A DNA stretch of 64,000 nucleotides from Caenibius tardaugens NBRC 16725 (GCF_003860345.1 NZ_CP034179.1:2278001-2342000); one strand, 5' to 3'; positions 53,161 through 63,071 are shown, numbered from the stretch's first letter. Notes: generated by a model not told the origin, from the sequence alone. Program-made: numbers and translations.

Positions 53161-54794
53161 AGCCACTGCGCTGCGCCGTCTATACCCGTAAGTCGACCGA
53201 GAATGGCCTGGAACAAGAGTTCAACAGTCTTGATGCCCAGCGCGAAGCTTGTGAAGCCTATATTCTGAGCCAAAGGCATGAAGGTTGGTTGCCGGTTTCT
53301 GAGCACTATGACGATGGCGGTTATTCGGGTGGCAATATGGAACGCCCCGGCCTCAAGGCACTTCTGGATGACGTCGACGCGGGGCGCGTCGATGTGATTG
53401 TGGTCTATAAGGTTGACCGTTTAACCCGCAGCCTTGCCGACTTTGCCAAGATTGTTGAACGGCTCGATGCCAAGGCGGCGAGCTTCGTTTCCATCACCCA
53501 GGCCTTCAATACCACCACGAGTATGGGGCGGTTGACGCTCAATGTACTGCTGTCGTTCGCCCAGTTCGAGCGGGAGGTCACGGGAGAGCGTATTCGTGAC
53601 AAGATCGCGGCATCCAAGAGGAAGGGAATCTGGATGGGCGGTCCTGTGCCGCTGGGATACGAGGTGGTTGAGCGCAAGCTGGTTGTCGTTCCCGAAGAGG
53701 CCGAACGTGTTCGTTACATCATGCAGTGCTATCTTGAGCAACGCGCTGCGCCCCAGCTGCTTGAGCGGTTAGCCCGCGAAAAGATCGTGACCAAGATTCA
53801 GAACCGGGTCAGCGGCCCCCATCGTGGGGGTATTCCCTTTGCAAGGGGTAGCCTGTTCCATCTGCTCCATAACCCCATCTATCGCGGCAAGATCGTCCAT
53901 AAGGGACAGGTCTACGATGGGGAGCATCAACCCATCGTCGATGAAGAGTTGTGGAATGCCGTCCAGGCCAAGCTCAAGGAGAAGGCGCCGCCGCGCAAAC
54001 GTGATACCAACGATTCGCAGCCTGCCTTGCTGCGAGGATTGTTGATTGATCCGCAAGGGCGACCGATCGTCGGGACGTATACATCGCGAGGAACACGCCG
54101 GTACGCCCACTATGAAACGCGCAAGGATCTGGCCCGGCCGGACCATCCACCATCCACCCGCTTTCGCAGGGGACAGCTCGATCAGCATGTGATCGAGCAT
54201 CTGCTCACTCTACTTATGGATGATCATGCGCTGCGCCGCATATCCGGTCTTACCGAAGGAGATCCGCTGCGCAGGCTGTTTGCGACAGCTCGGGAGCTTT
54301 GCACGCGGCTAGAACAGCGCCCCTGTATAGAAGATACAGTACGCTCCTTAATTACCCGGATACAGGTGCATGCTGATGCGCTGGAGATAGCAATCAACTG
54401 CAAAGCACTCGGGATCGATCATCCAGCGACATTATCCTGGAGCATCCCGCGCCCGGCACGCAAGCCATTCAGGGAGGCAAAGCTGCGGATCGATGGCGTA
54501 CCAGGCAGCAAAGATGCGAATCGTCCGCTGATCGAACTACTGGCGCAGGCCAGCGAGGTACAGCAGCTGGTCATGGCTTCACCGGAACTGGCCCTGCATC
54601 AGCTGGCCAAACAGGAAGGGCGCTGCCGTAAGCAGATGACCAAGCTGCTTCGGCTCAGCTATCTCAGTCCGCGAATTGTGGAAGTGATTCTGGAAGGCAG
54701 TCAGCCGAAAGCCATCACGCGCAAGCAACTACTTGAAACTGACCTGCCGATTATCTGGGCACAGCAAGAGCAGTTGTTCGGCCTCACTGCCTGA
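53157..54794 (+). CDS. Large serine recombinase
   Basis: 545 residues. N-terminal resolvase domain with nucleophile S13 (YTRKSTE), the Arg-rich DGGYSGGNMERPGL and YKVDRLTRSLADF motifs, then a recombinase domain (GGPVPLGYEVVE, LFHLLHNPIYRGKIVHKG). The segment where phage-type large serine integrases carry a Cys4 zinc ribbon reads LLRGLLIDPQGRPIVG and THIS class lacks those cysteines. A short C-terminal coiled region follows. It may catalyse integration, excision or inversion of the module. A strong terminator follows. Confidence 0.93.
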   Translation: MKPLRCAVYTRKSTENGLEQEFNSLDAQREACEAYILSQRHEGWLPVSEHYDDGGYSGGNMERPGLKALLDDVDAGRVDVIVVYKVDRLTRSLADFAKIVERLDAKAASFVSITQAFNTTTSMGRLTLNVLLSFAQFEREVTGERIRDKIAASKRKGIWMGGPVPLGYEVVERKLVVVPEEAERVRYIMQCYLEQRAAPQLLERLAREKIVTKIQNRVSGPHRGGIPFARGSLFHLLHNPIYRGKIVHKGQVYDGEHQPIVDEELWNAVQAKLKEKAPPRKRDTNDSQPALLRGLLIDPQGRPIVGTYTSRGTRRYAHYETRKDLARPDHPPSTRFRRGQLDQHVIEHLLTLLMDDHALRRISGLTEGDPLRRLFATARELCTRLEQRPCIEDTVRSLITRIQVHADALEIAINCKALGIDHPATLSWSIPRPARKPFREAKLRIDGVPGSKDANRPLIELLAQASEVQQLVMASPELALHQLAKQEGRCRKQMTKLLRLSYLSPRIVEVILEGSQPKAITRKQLLETDLPIIWAQQEQLFGLTA

Positions 54795-54817
54795 TCATCC
54801 GCTCCGGCATATACTGA

Positions 54818-54849
54818 CCTCGTCTTCACCGCGTGAGGCGAGGTTTTTT
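54818..54849 (+). terminator. Rho-independent terminator after the serine recombinase
   Basis: CCTCGTCTTCAC pairs with GTGAGGCGAGG (one bulged T and a G-T pair) around a CGC loop and is followed by TTTTTT, 24 bases after the recombinase stop. Confidence 0.8.
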
Positions 54850-55201
54850 CGTGCAGAACCACTGAGCTATCGATCTGCATCATTCGGCGCAATATGCCTA
54901 TGAGAGCAGTTCGTACACTGCATGGTCTACCATTCAGGTACTCATATCGGAGCTATCATATTCGCTTGGCCCCGATGCAAATCAGAGGCCGATCCAAATT
55001 GATGGATGCGGAACGGATAAACCGAGTGTGGGCGAAGAAATTTTGCGCAGAGAATTCGCCCGCTTGATGCACGGCGACGGGCATCTGCAAAGTGTCTCTG
55101 ACCCCCAGGTTGCAATTAAAGGCCCCTGAGGGCCGCAGGACTGCGCCACTTTCCCCGAAGGGTAAGCTAAGTGCTTGTTTTCAGAGGATTTTTACACTGA
55201 T
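54850..55201. other. Gap between the recombinase terminator and tRNA-Leu
   Basis: 352 bases without a supported gene. A 15-base stretch at 54857-54871 resembles a tRNA D-arm (minus strand, TAGCTCAGTGGT) but has no tRNA around it. Confidence 0.4.
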
Positions 55202-55288
55202 TGGTGCGGTCGAGAAGACTCGAACTTCCACGGGCTTTCGCCCACAACGACCTCAACGTTGCGCGTCTACCAGTTCCGCCACGACCGC
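55202..55288 (-). tRNA. tRNA-Leu (anticodon GAG)
   Basis: An 87-base class II tRNA including an encoded CCA. Acceptor stem GCGGTCG/CGACCGC with discriminator A; D-arm with GGTAGACGC; anticodon stem CAACG/CGTTG with loop TTGAGGT, so the anticodon is GAG, reading CTC/CTT; long variable arm TGGGCGAAAGCCC; T-arm with GTTCGAGTC. Its 3' end faces the recombinase module, a typical landing place for islands, but no copy of the 3' end was found in the window. Confidence 0.95.
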
Positions 55289-55430
55289 ATAATCGACTAG
55301 GGCTCCGTAAGGGGCCCCGCAGGGTAGGAGCGGGCCATTAGCAAAGGGTCTCCCCCCCTGCAAGCACCCATAAGCCGCTTTGTGAAAAATTCCGTTCCTG
55401 CTTTTTCGGCGACTGCCAACGACGAGGTTG

Positions 55431-56399
55431 TCAGTTGGGTTTCCAGCCGATTTCTGCGAATTTTGCAGAGCGTGGCACATCGGTGACGGCTTCGTTCACG
55501 GTCACGCTTTCACCCGGGGCGAGCTTGCCCTTGGGCGCGGGCACGACCCATTCATAGACTTTGCGTTCGCGCGCATCGCGCAGGACGATCAGAATCGAGG
55601 GCACCGAACGGACCGTCGTTCCGATATTGGTTACCGTGCCGCTGGCGCCGAAAAACTCCGTGCCGTTGGGCAGGGTCCGCCGGTCCTGTTTGTCAGGCGG
55701 GAATTCCAGCACGAGATCGGGTTCGGGCGATGCGAAGATCGGCCGGCTGCCCGGGGCCCAGGCGGGAAGGCCCCAATAACTCACCGCAGCGACAATGCCG
55801 CCTGCGGCCAGAGCGAACAGGACCGCCGCCATTGTCCACAGTCGCAACCGGTTGCGGCGCGGGCGGAAGGGCGGTTCGTGATCGAAGTGCGAAATCGTGT
55901 CGTCGATTTCGGGGCTGCTGTAATGTTCTGCCTCTGCCGGGTCGCGGCGGCGGCCACGCGCACGGAATTCCGGCGGGGCGGGGACGGTATCTTCTGTGTC
56001 GGGTTCGACAGCGGGTGCCGGTTCCCCGACAGAATCCTGATAGGCAGGGTCATCCGACGCCCAGGCTGGTGCGGTATCGTCTGCAACAGGTGTCGGCACT
56101 TGTTCCGGTGCGGCCGGTGCAGATGCTGGTGCAACGGGCGGCACAGCCTGTTGCGGGGGTGCGGACGGTGCAGCCGCCGCCACAACCGGAGGCGCAGCGG
56201 GTGCTGGCGCCGCAGGAGGAGGAGAAGCGGCGGTCGTGGTGTCGGAAACGGATGCAGCCGGAGCCGGAAGGTCCAGCTCAGGGCCTTCCTGAAACCAGCT
56301 GTGGTGGCATTTCGCGCAGCGGACGGTTCGTCCTTCCACGCCGATGGCACTGTCGGGTACGACATAACGCGTCGAACAGGCAGGGCACGAAATGATCAT
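55431..56399 (-). CDS. MJ0042-type zinc-ribbon protein with DUF3426 domain
   Basis: 322 residues. N-terminal zinc ribbon [16 protein letters not shown]...CAKCHHSW (two CxxC pairs), a long low-complexity Pro/Ala region (about 45-170), one membrane helix (about 191-211: [20 protein letters not shown]) and a C-terminal DUF3426 domain ([36 protein letters not shown]). Proteins of this type are common in alphaproteobacteria next to ftsEX; their role is unknown. Divergent from ftsE. Confidence 0.92.
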   Translation of the reverse strand: MIISCPACSTRYVVPDSAIGVEGRTVRCAKCHHSWFQEGPELDLPAPAASVSDTTTAASPPPAAPAPAAPPVVAAAAPSAPPQQAVPPVAPASAPAAPEQVPTPVADDTAPAWASDDPAYQDSVGEPAPAVEPDTEDTVPAPPEFRARGRRRDPAEAEHYSSPEIDDTISHFDHEPPFRPRRNRLRLWTMAAVLFALAAGGIVAAVSYWGLPAWAPGSRPIFASPEPDLVLEFPPDKQDRRTLPNGTEFFGASGTVTNIGTTVRSVPSILIVLRDARERKVYEWVVPAPKGKLAPGESVTVNEAVTDVPRSAKFAEIGWKPN

Positions 56400-56534
56400 G
56401 CGCCATGTAAAGCATGAGCTTTGCCGCCCAACAAGTAGTCCACCCCCAAGTCAGAGCGGCTGATGGCTTTTTTCCACATCGATTGGCAGCTATAGCCCGC
56501 TCGCAATGCAAGTCATGCTTCCATACGGCCCCCG

Positions 56535-57260
56535 ATGAGCGGCGGCAGAGACGATATCGTCCAGTTCGATAATGTTGGGCTGCGCTATGGCGCGGGCAAA
56601 GAGGTGTTGAGCGATGTCTCGTTCACGCTCTATCCCGGCAGCTTCTATTTTCTAACCGGGGCGAGCGGCGCGGGCAAGACGTCGCTGCTCCGCCTGCTCT
56701 ATCTGGCGCAGCGCCCGTCGCGCGGCATGATCCGGATGTTCGGCACCGATGTGATTACCCTGCAGCGCGATAGGCTGCCCGCGTTCCGGCGCAGGCTGGG
56801 CGTTGTGTTTCAGGATTTCCGGCTGGTTCAGCATTTGTCGGCCTTCGATAATGTTGCCTTGCCGCTGCGTGTGGCGGGTGTTTCCGAACAGGATCTGGCC
56901 AAGCCGGTATCCGATATGCTCGACTGGGTCGGTCTGGCCGATCGGGCGGGGGCGCGGCCTGCGACGCTTTCGGGTGGGGAACAGCAACGCGTGGCGATCG
57001 CCCGGGCGGTGATCGGCCGCCCCGATATGCTGGTGGCGGACGAACCGACAGGCAACGTCGATCCGGAAATGGCGCTGAAACTGTTGCGCCTGTTCGAGGC
57101 GCTGAACCGGCTGGGGACAACTGTGGTGGTCGCAACCCACGATTTGCACTTGCTGCAAAAAGTGCCGGAATCGCTGATCATGCGGCTCGACAAGGGGCGG
57201 TTGAGCGATCCCACCGGGGCGCTGCGTTATCCGCCGAACCGGACCGGGGCGCAGGGATGA
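56535..57260 (+). CDS. ftsE: Cell division ATP-binding protein FtsE
   Basis: 241 residues, ABC ATPase: Walker A GASGAGKTS, Q-loop VVFQDFRL, signature LSGGEQQR, Walker B MLVADEP, H-loop VVATHDLH. FtsEX acts at the septum to activate peptidoglycan hydrolases. The C-terminus has a short extra tail. It overlaps ftsX by 4 bases (ATGA). Confidence 0.95.
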   Translation: MSGGRDDIVQFDNVGLRYGAGKEVLSDVSFTLYPGSFYFLTGASGAGKTSLLRLLYLAQRPSRGMIRMFGTDVITLQRDRLPAFRRRLGVVFQDFRLVQHLSAFDNVALPLRVAGVSEQDLAKPVSDMLDWVGLADRAGARPATLSGGEQQRVAIARAVIGRPDMLVADEPTGNVDPEMALKLLRLFEALNRLGTTVVVATHDLHLLQKVPESLIMRLDKGRLSDPTGALRYPPNRTGAQG

Positions 57261-58195
57261 ACCTGCCGCAATTCTTTTCGCGCCATGGCAGGAATTCCGG
57301 GCAACCCCGTGCGCGGGGCCGACGGGGTACCCAGTTGCTTCCCCAGGCCCGGCTGGCGGGGCCAATGCCGTGGGTGATCGCCATCATGATCGCGCTGACC
57401 ACGATTGCGGCGGCCGGGGCGCTGACGCTGAACAATGTCGCCAACACGGTGCGCGCCGAACTGGCGGGCGGGGTGACGGTCCAGATCGTCGAGGCGGCCC
57501 CTGCTGAACGTGACCGGCAGGCGCGCGCCGCCCTTGCGGCGCTGGGGGCGCTGCCGGGTGTCGTTTCGGCGCAGCGGGTGCCGAAAGAAGAACTCGATCG
57601 CCTGATGGAACCGTGGCTGGGCGAAAGCCTGACCGGCGATGAAGCCATTCCCGTGCCTGCGCTGATCGATGCGCGGCTGAATGGCAGGGCAACGCGCGAA
57701 CGGGTGGAGGCTTTGCGCCGCGATCTGCACGCGGTGGCCCCGGCGGCGCAAGTGGATGCACAGGCCAGCTGGTTGCAGCCGGTGATATCGGCTGTGCGCT
57801 CCATGCAGTATCTCGCGCTGGCGCTGATCCTGCTGCTGATCGCCGCCACCACGGCAGCGGTCTGGCTGGCGGCGCGTACTGCGCTGGGCGTCAATCGTGA
57901 TACTATCGAGGTTGTGCACCACCTTGGCGGAACCGATTCACAGATCGCATGGATTTTCCAGCGTTCCGTTGCGCGCGATGCGGTGCTGGGCGGAATTGTG
58001 GGTCTGGCGGTCGGGCTGATTGCCATTGTCGCTCTGGCACGGCAATTTGCCGCACTGGATTCGGGCATGCTTACGGGCGGGGGGCTCACAATGTTGAACT
58101 GGCTGCTCTTGGCGCTTGTGCCGCTGGCAGGGGTGGCGCTGGCCACGCTGACCGCGCGCCTGACTGTGCTCGCCGCCTTGCGGAGGATGCTGTGA
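57257..58195 (+). CDS. ftsX: Cell division protein FtsX
   Basis: 312 residues with four helices (about 38-60, 181-203, 233-255, 278-300) and a periplasmic loop after the first, the FtsX/MacB-like permease layout. It is the membrane partner of FtsE and transmits ATP hydrolysis to periplasmic hydrolase activators. The first 35 residues are basic and disordered. Starts inside ftsE and its stop overlaps the GTG of the YdcF-like gene. Confidence 0.94.
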   Translation: MNLPQFFSRHGRNSGQPRARGRRGTQLLPQARLAGPMPWVIAIMIALTTIAAAGALTLNNVANTVRAELAGGVTVQIVEAAPAERDRQARAALAALGALPGVVSAQRVPKEELDRLMEPWLGESLTGDEAIPVPALIDARLNGRATRERVEALRRDLHAVAPAAQVDAQASWLQPVISAVRSMQYLALALILLLIAATTAAVWLAARTALGVNRDTIEVVHHLGGTDSQIAWIFQRSVARDAVLGGIVGLAVGLIAIVALARQFAALDSGMLTGGGLTMLNWLLLALVPLAGVALATLTARLTVLAALRRML

Positions 58196-58728
58196 TCCGC
58201 CGTATCCTTTCCGCGATCTTCCTGCTCTGGGCGTTCGGATTCCTGTGGTTCGCCATGGCCCTGCCCGGCCCAGCGGGGAAGGAGCGGACCGATGCCGTGG
58301 TCGTCCCCACCGGCAGCGGCGGTCGGATCGCACGCGGATTGACCATCCTGCGCACCGGGCAGGCGGAACAATTGCTGGTGACAGGCGTCGACCCCGAAGT
58401 GAAACCGGGCGAATTCGCGGCGGAATACAAGGTGGAACGGCGCCTGATGCGGTGTTGTATCACGCTGGGGTCCGACGCGGTGGATACCCGTGGCAATGCG
58501 CTGGAAACGGCGGAATGGGTCAGCCGTCACAAGATCCGGTCGATCCGGCTGGTCACGGCGGATTGGCATATGCGCCGGGCGGCGGCCGAACTGGCGCAGG
58601 AACTGCCCGATGGCGTGACTGTGTTGCGCGATGCCGTGCCTTCGCAGCCGTCGCTGCGCGTCACCTTTCTAGAATACAACAAACTGCTCGCCAGTCAGGC
58701 CATGCGCCTGTGGGATGCGCTGGCGTGA
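58192..58728 (+). CDS. YdcF/DUF218-family membrane protein
   Basis: 178 residues from GTG 58192, overlapping the ftsX stop. N-terminal helix (IRRILSAIFLLWAFGFLWF) and a DUF218 domain: DAVVVPTGSGGRIARGL, EQLLVTGVDPEV, TRGNALETAEWV, RLVTADWHMRRA. DUF218 proteins (SanA/YdcF) are linked to envelope or vancomycin resistance phenotypes; the activity is unknown. Part of the ftsE-ftsX-ydcF-plsC unit. Confidence 0.9.
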   Translation: MIRRILSAIFLLWAFGFLWFAMALPGPAGKERTDAVVVPTGSGGRIARGLTILRTGQAEQLLVTGVDPEVKPGEFAAEYKVERRLMRCCITLGSDAVDTRGNALETAEWVSRHKIRSIRLVTADWHMRRAAAELAQELPDGVTVLRDAVPSQPSLRVTFLEYNKLLASQAMRLWDALA

Positions 58729-59411
58729 TGCTGTCGGTGTTGCGCAGTCTGGCGTTTTACGCGGCCTTTTATTCCGGATCGGTGGTGCTCGTTCTGTCGG
58801 GGCTGGTGGCGATCCTGCTGGGCGGGCGCTATCTTCCTGCGGTGACGCACGGCTGGACCCGCTGGCATCGCTGGTGTCTGCAGCATCTCCTGCGCATCAC
58901 CATTCGCGAAGAAGGACAGCGCGCGCCGGGGCCGGCGCTGTATGCGATCAAGCATGAGAGTTTCTTTGAAGCACTCGATGCGCCCAACCTGTTCCAGCGC
59001 CCGGCGATCTTCGCCAAGGCGGAACTGTTTCAGATTCCCGGCTGGGGGCGGGTTGCGCTGGCATATGGCCTGATTCCGGTCGAACGGGAACAGGGCGCCA
59101 AGGCCCTGCGCGCGATGCTGGCCGGGGCCCGCGGCCATATCGCGGCCGGGCGCCCGCTGGTGATTTTCCCCGAAGGAACCCGCGTGCCGCACGGCGATGC
59201 CGCGCCGCTGCGATCGGGCTTTGCCGGGATTTACAAGCTGCTCAAGCTGCCGGTGGTGCCGGTCGCGGTGAACAGCGGGCCGCTCTATCACCGTTTGTGG
59301 AAACGGTCCGGCACGATCACGGTGCGGTTCGGGGAGATATTGCCACCAGGCCTGCCGCGCGAGGAAATCGAGGCGCGGGTGCACGCGGCGATCAACGCGC
59401 TGAACCCCTGA
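58728..59411 (+). CDS. 1-acyl-sn-glycerol-3-phosphate acyltransferase (PlsC family)
   Basis: 227 residues, starting at ATG 58728 over the previous stop. N-terminal helix (about 7-32), then the acyltransferase motifs: block I KHESFFEALD (H-x4-E rather than the common H-x4-D, as in some alphaproteobacterial PlsC), block II around IPGWGRVALAYGLIPVER, and block III VIFPEGTR. It makes phosphatidic acid or, less likely, acylates another lipid. Confidence 0.92.
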   Translation: MLSVLRSLAFYAAFYSGSVVLVLSGLVAILLGGRYLPAVTHGWTRWHRWCLQHLLRITIREEGQRAPGPALYAIKHESFFEALDAPNLFQRPAIFAKAELFQIPGWGRVALAYGLIPVEREQGAKALRAMLAGARGHIAAGRPLVIFPEGTRVPHGDAAPLRSGFAGIYKLLKLPVVPVAVNSGPLYHRLWKRSGTITVRFGEILPPGLPREEIEARVHAAINALNP

Positions 59412-59438
59412 CCGGCGCTGAACCCCCGAAGGGCGTGA

Positions 59439-60350
59439 TCAATCCTCGTGGTCGCCGCGTCCGAAATCGGGCCGGGCGTCATCCTGTCCTTCATCGATGA
59501 TCGAACGGCGGATTGCTCGGGTACGGGTGAAATGGTCGAACAGGGTATCGCCATCCCCCACGCGAATCGCCCGCTGCAATGCGGTGAGGTCTTCGGTAAA
59601 GCGCTGCAGCATCTGCAGTACCGCTTCCTTGTTGTTGAGGAAGACATCGCGCCACATCGTCGGGTCGGACGCCGCGATCCGGGTGAAGTCGCGAAAACCG
59701 CCCGCCGAATATTTGATCACTTCGCTGCGGGTGACCTCTTCCAGATCGGATGCAGTGCCCACGATGGTATAGGCGATCAGGTGCGGCAGGTGGCTGGTGA
59801 CAGCCAGTACGAGATCGTGATGGCGCGGGCTCATCACGTCCACTTTGGCGCCCAGCGCGCTCCAGAATGCGGAAAGGGCGTCCACCAGCGCGGAATCCGT
59901 ACCTTCTGGCGGGGTTATAATGCACCAGCGGCTGTGAAACAGGCTGGCGAAGCCGGCATCCGGCCCGCTGTGTTCCGTCCCGGCGACCGGGTGCGCGGGA
60001 ATGATCGTGGTGCCGGGCAAGGCCTTGTTCAGCGCGGCCAGCACGCTTTGCTTCGAGGAACCGACATCGCTGATCACGCAGCCCGGCCTCAGCGCACCGG
60101 CGATTTCGATGGCGGCATCGCCCATCGCGCCGACGGGGACGCACAGGATCACGAGATCGGCATCGGTAACCGCGTCTGCCGCGCTGGCGCAGATCGTGCC
60201 CGCCAGCCCCAGTTCGGCCGCACGGGCGCGCACGGCAGGATCGGCATCATAGCCGGTGGTGACAACGCCCGGCAGATAACGCGCTGTGGCAAGGCCGATT
60301 GAACCGCCCAGCAGACCCAGCCCGATTATCGCGACCTTGTCGAAGCTCAT
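59439..60350 (-). CDS. tyrC: Prephenate/arogenate dehydrogenase (cyclohexadienyl dehydrogenase)
   Basis: 303 residues. N-terminal NAD(P)-binding [12 protein letters not shown] and a helical C-terminal dimerisation domain ([40 protein letters not shown]). It makes 4-hydroxyphenylpyruvate or tyrosine from prephenate/arogenate. [10 protein letters not shown] is the conserved substrate loop. The start overlaps the hisC stop by 4 bases, the usual hisC-tyrC pairing in alphaproteobacteria. Confidence 0.94.
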   Translation of the reverse strand: MSFDKVAIIGLGLLGGSIGLATARYLPGVVTTGYDADPAVRARAAELGLAGTICASAADAVTDADLVILCVPVGAMGDAAIEIAGALRPGCVISDVGSSKQSVLAALNKALPGTTIIPAHPVAGTEHSGPDAGFASLFHSRWCIITPPEGTDSALVDALSAFWSALGAKVDVMSPRHHDLVLAVTSHLPHLIAYTIVGTASDLEEVTRSEVIKYSAGGFRDFTRIAASDPTMWRDVFLNNKEAVLQMLQRFTEDLTALQRAIRVGDGDTLFDHFTRTRAIRRSIIDEGQDDARPDFGRGDHED

Positions 60351-61462
60351 CCGGCGGCTCCGGCCATCTCGCGCAGCCCGGCGATGATATCGTCCATCTG
60401 CGCGCTAGTGCCGATCGTGATCCGCAGCCCTTGCGCCAGATCCTGCCCCGGCAGCCAGCGGGTGGCATAGCCGCGTCCGGCCAGCCCTTCCTGCGCGGCT
60501 TCGGCAGTCAGTGCGCCTTCGAACAGGATCAGCACGAAGTTCGCCTCGCTCGGCAGGGGGCGCAGGCCATGGTTGCTCATCGCCGCGATTGCATCGACGA
60601 AGCGGGCGCGCTCGGCCAGATTGTGATCGCGCGATGCGACGACGAAGTCCTGATTGTCCAGCGCGGCGATCGCCATGGCCTGCCCGCTGTTGCTGACGTT
60701 GAACGGCAGGCGGATGCGGTTGAGCATGGCCACCAGTTCCGGTGCGCCGGTGGCCCAGCCGATGCGTTGCCCGGCAAGACCATAAATCTTGGAAAATGTC
60801 CGCGTAACCAGCACGTTTTCGTGCGCGGCCGCCAGTTCCATGCCGCCATCGTCATCTTCCGGGCGCAGGTATTCGGCATAGGCCTGATCCAGCACGAACA
60901 GCACGTCCGCGGGCAAGGCGGCGTGGAGCCGGGCAATTTCGCCACGCGGCAGAAAGCTGCCGGTGGGATTGTTGGGATTGGCGATGAACACCGCGCGGGT
61001 GTTCTCGTTCACCAGCGCCAGCAGGGCATCGACATCGGTGCCATAATCGGCGTCCGGGGCAATGACGGGCGTGGCGCCGCAACGACGCGCGGCGATATCG
61101 TAAACCGAAAACCCGTAACGGACATAGATCACTTCATCGCCGGGCCCGGCATAGGCCTGCGCGGCGAGGTTGAGCAGTTCGTCCGATCCGGCACCGCACA
61201 CGATGCGGGCGGGATCGATGCCGTGCACGGCCCCGATTTTTTCGCGCAGGGCGATCGAATCCGGATCGGGATAGAGGAATGTCGGCTTGGAATCCGCCAT
61301 CGCGGCCAGTGCCGCAGGGGCAGTGCCCAGCGGATTCTCGTTGGCCGACAGCTTTATCAGCGGGCGGCCATCGGCCGACTTGCTCTTGCCGGGGACGTAG
61401 GCATGGATCGCTGCGATCCACGGTTTTGCTATGGGGCGCTTCTCAGTCACGCGCGGGCGCAT
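60347..61462 (-). CDS. hisC: Histidinol-phosphate aminotransferase
   Basis: 371 residues from ATG 61462; a frame back to 61534 would run into the metX start. Fold type I aminotransferase: [10 protein letters not shown], the NPNNPTG motif, [20 protein letters not shown] with PLP lysine, IGWATG and the C-terminal arginine in GLRITIGT. In this pairing it often also serves aromatic amino acid transamination. Divergent from metX. Confidence 0.94.
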   Translation of the reverse strand: MRPRVTEKRPIAKPWIAAIHAYVPGKSKSADGRPLIKLSANENPLGTAPAALAAMADSKPTFLYPDPDSIALREKIGAVHGIDPARIVCGAGSDELLNLAAQAYAGPGDEVIYVRYGFSVYDIAARRCGATPVIAPDADYGTDVDALLALVNENTRAVFIANPNNPTGSFLPRGEIARLHAALPADVLFVLDQAYAEYLRPEDDDGGMELAAAHENVLVTRTFSKIYGLAGQRIGWATGAPELVAMLNRIRLPFNVSNSGQAMAIAALDNQDFVVASRDHNLAERARFVDAIAAMSNHGLRPLPSEANFVLILFEGALTAEAAQEGLAGRGYATRWLPGQDLAQGLRITIGTSAQMDDIIAGLREMAGAAG

Positions 61463-61480
61463 AGCGTTGTTCGGCGCCGA

Positions 61481-61501
61481 TTGACAGCCTGTCATTGACA
61501 G
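61481..61501. promoter_or_regulatory. Short palindrome/direct repeat in the hisC-metX gap
   Basis: TGACAG and CTGTCA form an inverted repeat around one base (61482-61494), and TTGACAG is repeated directly (61481 and 61495). The copies overlap potential -35 elements for metX. Only a candidate operator or promoter. Confidence 0.3.
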
Positions 61502-61533
61502 CGGGGGGCGCGTACCCCAATTCGCGAGGCACA

Positions 61534-62643
61534 ATGGCAGGCTCTGCGACCATCACCGCCAGCGACGTGCTGGAACTTTCCGAACCGCTCCCGCTTGACG
61601 GCGGGCAACAACTCGAAGGCGTGCGCATCGCCTACGAAGCCTATGGGCAGTTGAACGCGGCACGCACCAATGCGATTTTCGTGGCGCACGCCACAACCGG
61701 CGATCAGCATCTGGCCAGCCCGCATCCGATCACGGGCAAGCCCGGCTGGTGGGATCGCATGGTTGGCCCCGGCAAGCCGATCGATACGGATCGTTTCTAT
61801 GTGCTGTGCGCCAATGTGATCGGCGGATGCATGGGATCGACCGGGCCCAGCAGCCTTGCGCTCGACGGCAAACCCTATGCCATGCGGTTTCCCGTGATTA
61901 CCGTGCGCGATATGGTGCGTGCGCATGTCGCCCTGCTCGAAGCGCTGGATATCCGCACCCTGCACGCCATCGTTGGCGGGTCGATGGGGGGGATGCAGGC
62001 GCTCAGTCTGGCGGCGAACTGGCCGCATATTCCCGAACGGGTGCTGGCAATCGCCAGCACGGCGACCATGGCGGCCCAGAACATTGCGTTTCAGGAAGTC
62101 GGGCGTCAGGCGATCATGGCCGATCCCGAATGGCAGGGCGGCGATTACTACGGCACGGGCCGCGCGCCCGATTCGGGGCTGGCCGTGGCGCGGATGGCCG
62201 CGCATATCACCTATCTTTCCGAAGACAGCCTGACTGAGAAGTTCGGCCGCCGGTTGCAGGATCGCGAAGCGAAAAGTTTTGGTTTTGATGCCGATTTCGA
62301 GGTGGAAAGCTATCTGCGCCATCAGGGGCTGGCCTTCACCACCCGGTTCGACGCCAATTCCTATCTCTATATCACCCGCGCGATGAGCTATTTCGATCTG
62401 GAGGAGGAACAGGGCGGAAAACTGGCCGAAGCCTTCGCCAGAACAGCGGCGAAATTCTGCGTGGTCAGCTTCGATACCGACTGGCTTTACCCGACACAGC
62501 AATCGCGCAAACTGGTCCATGTGCTGAGCGCGGCCGGTGCGGCGGTGAGTTTCGTCGAACTGTCGGCCCCCTTCGGGCATGACAGTTTCCTGCTTGATGT
62601 GCCCGCGCTCGATCGGGTGGTTACAGGATTTTTGAGCCAATGA
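61534..62643 (+). CDS. metX: Homoserine O-acetyltransferase
   Basis: 369 residues from ATG 61534, preceded by GAGG; a TTG at 61495 would place the start in the promoter. Alpha/beta-hydrolase fold: nucleophile in [10 protein letters not shown] (about 149), aspartate in DTDWLYP, histidine in GHDSFLLD. GxxxGxTGP-type oxyanion segment CMGSTGPSS. It acetylates (less likely succinylates) homoserine, giving the substrate for MetB. The three genes metX-GNAT-metW overlap by 4 bases each. No SAM-II riboswitch was seen upstream. Confidence 0.95.
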   Translation: MAGSATITASDVLELSEPLPLDGGQQLEGVRIAYEAYGQLNAARTNAIFVAHATTGDQHLASPHPITGKPGWWDRMVGPGKPIDTDRFYVLCANVIGGCMGSTGPSSLALDGKPYAMRFPVITVRDMVRAHVALLEALDIRTLHAIVGGSMGGMQALSLAANWPHIPERVLAIASTATMAAQNIAFQEVGRQAIMADPEWQGGDYYGTGRAPDSGLAVARMAAHITYLSEDSLTEKFGRRLQDREAKSFGFDADFEVESYLRHQGLAFTTRFDANSYLYITRAMSYFDLEEEQGGKLAEAFARTAAKFCVVSFDTDWLYPTQQSRKLVHVLSAAGAAVSFVELSAPFGHDSFLLDVPALDRVVTGFLSQ

Positions 62644-63071
62644 GCGCGCTGCCCCAGGGCTATGAACTGGTGGACGATCAGGCGCTGATCGATCCGGTTG
62701 CCGCGCATGCCTTCCTCACCCGGTCCTACTGGGCGGAAGGAATTGCGCTGGCAAAGGTCGAACAGGCGATCCGCAACAGCCTGTGCGTGGCGGTGCGGCA
62801 TGACGGGCAGCAGGTGGGTATGGCCCGGGTGGTGACCGATTATGTCGCCATTGCCTATCTCAACGATGTCCACGTGCTGGAGGCGCATCGCGGCAAGGGC
62901 CTGTCGCGTGCGATGGTTGCCCATTTGCAGGCGCATCCCGATTTGCAGGGAGTGCGGCGCTGGATGTTGCTGACAGCGGATGCCCAGGGGCTTTACACCC
63001 AGTTGGGCTGGAGCCCGGCCGCACAGCCGGAATGGGTGATGGAACGCCTTTTCGTGGATGCCTATCGATGA
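62640..63071 (+). CDS. GNAT-family N-acetyltransferase between metX and metW
   Basis: 143 residues. GNAT fold: VRHDGQQVGMARVVTDYVAI (beta strands), DVHVLEAHRGKGLSRAMVAH with the acetyl-CoA loop R-G-K-G, and GLYTQLGWSPAAQPEWVMER. It lies in the metX-metW operon with ATGA overlaps on both sides, so it is co-translated with the homoserine pathway. Substrate unknown. Confidence 0.9.
   Translation: MSALPQGYELVDDQALIDPVAAHAFLTRSYWAEGIALAKVEQAIRNSLCVAVRHDGQQVGMARVVTDYVAIAYLNDVHVLEAHRGKGLSRAMVAHLQAHPDLQGVRRWMLLTADAQGLYTQLGWSPAAQPEWVMERLFVDAYR

Noticed and set aside
54855-54873. tRNA-like fragment (TAGCTCAGTGGT on the minus strand)
   Set aside because: Only about 15 bases resemble a D-arm; no acceptor, anticodon or T-arm.
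57178-58569. Long antisense frame opposite ftsX/ydcF
   Set aside because: Low-complexity Arg/Ser/Ala composition from antisense of GC-rich coding DNA.
61463-61533. SAM-II riboswitch before metX
   Set aside because: The gap is only 71 bases and lacks the SAM-II pseudoknot sequence features.
61492-62640. Antisense frame opposite metX (382 codons)
   Set aside because: Same span as metX, no motif; a codon-bias shadow.
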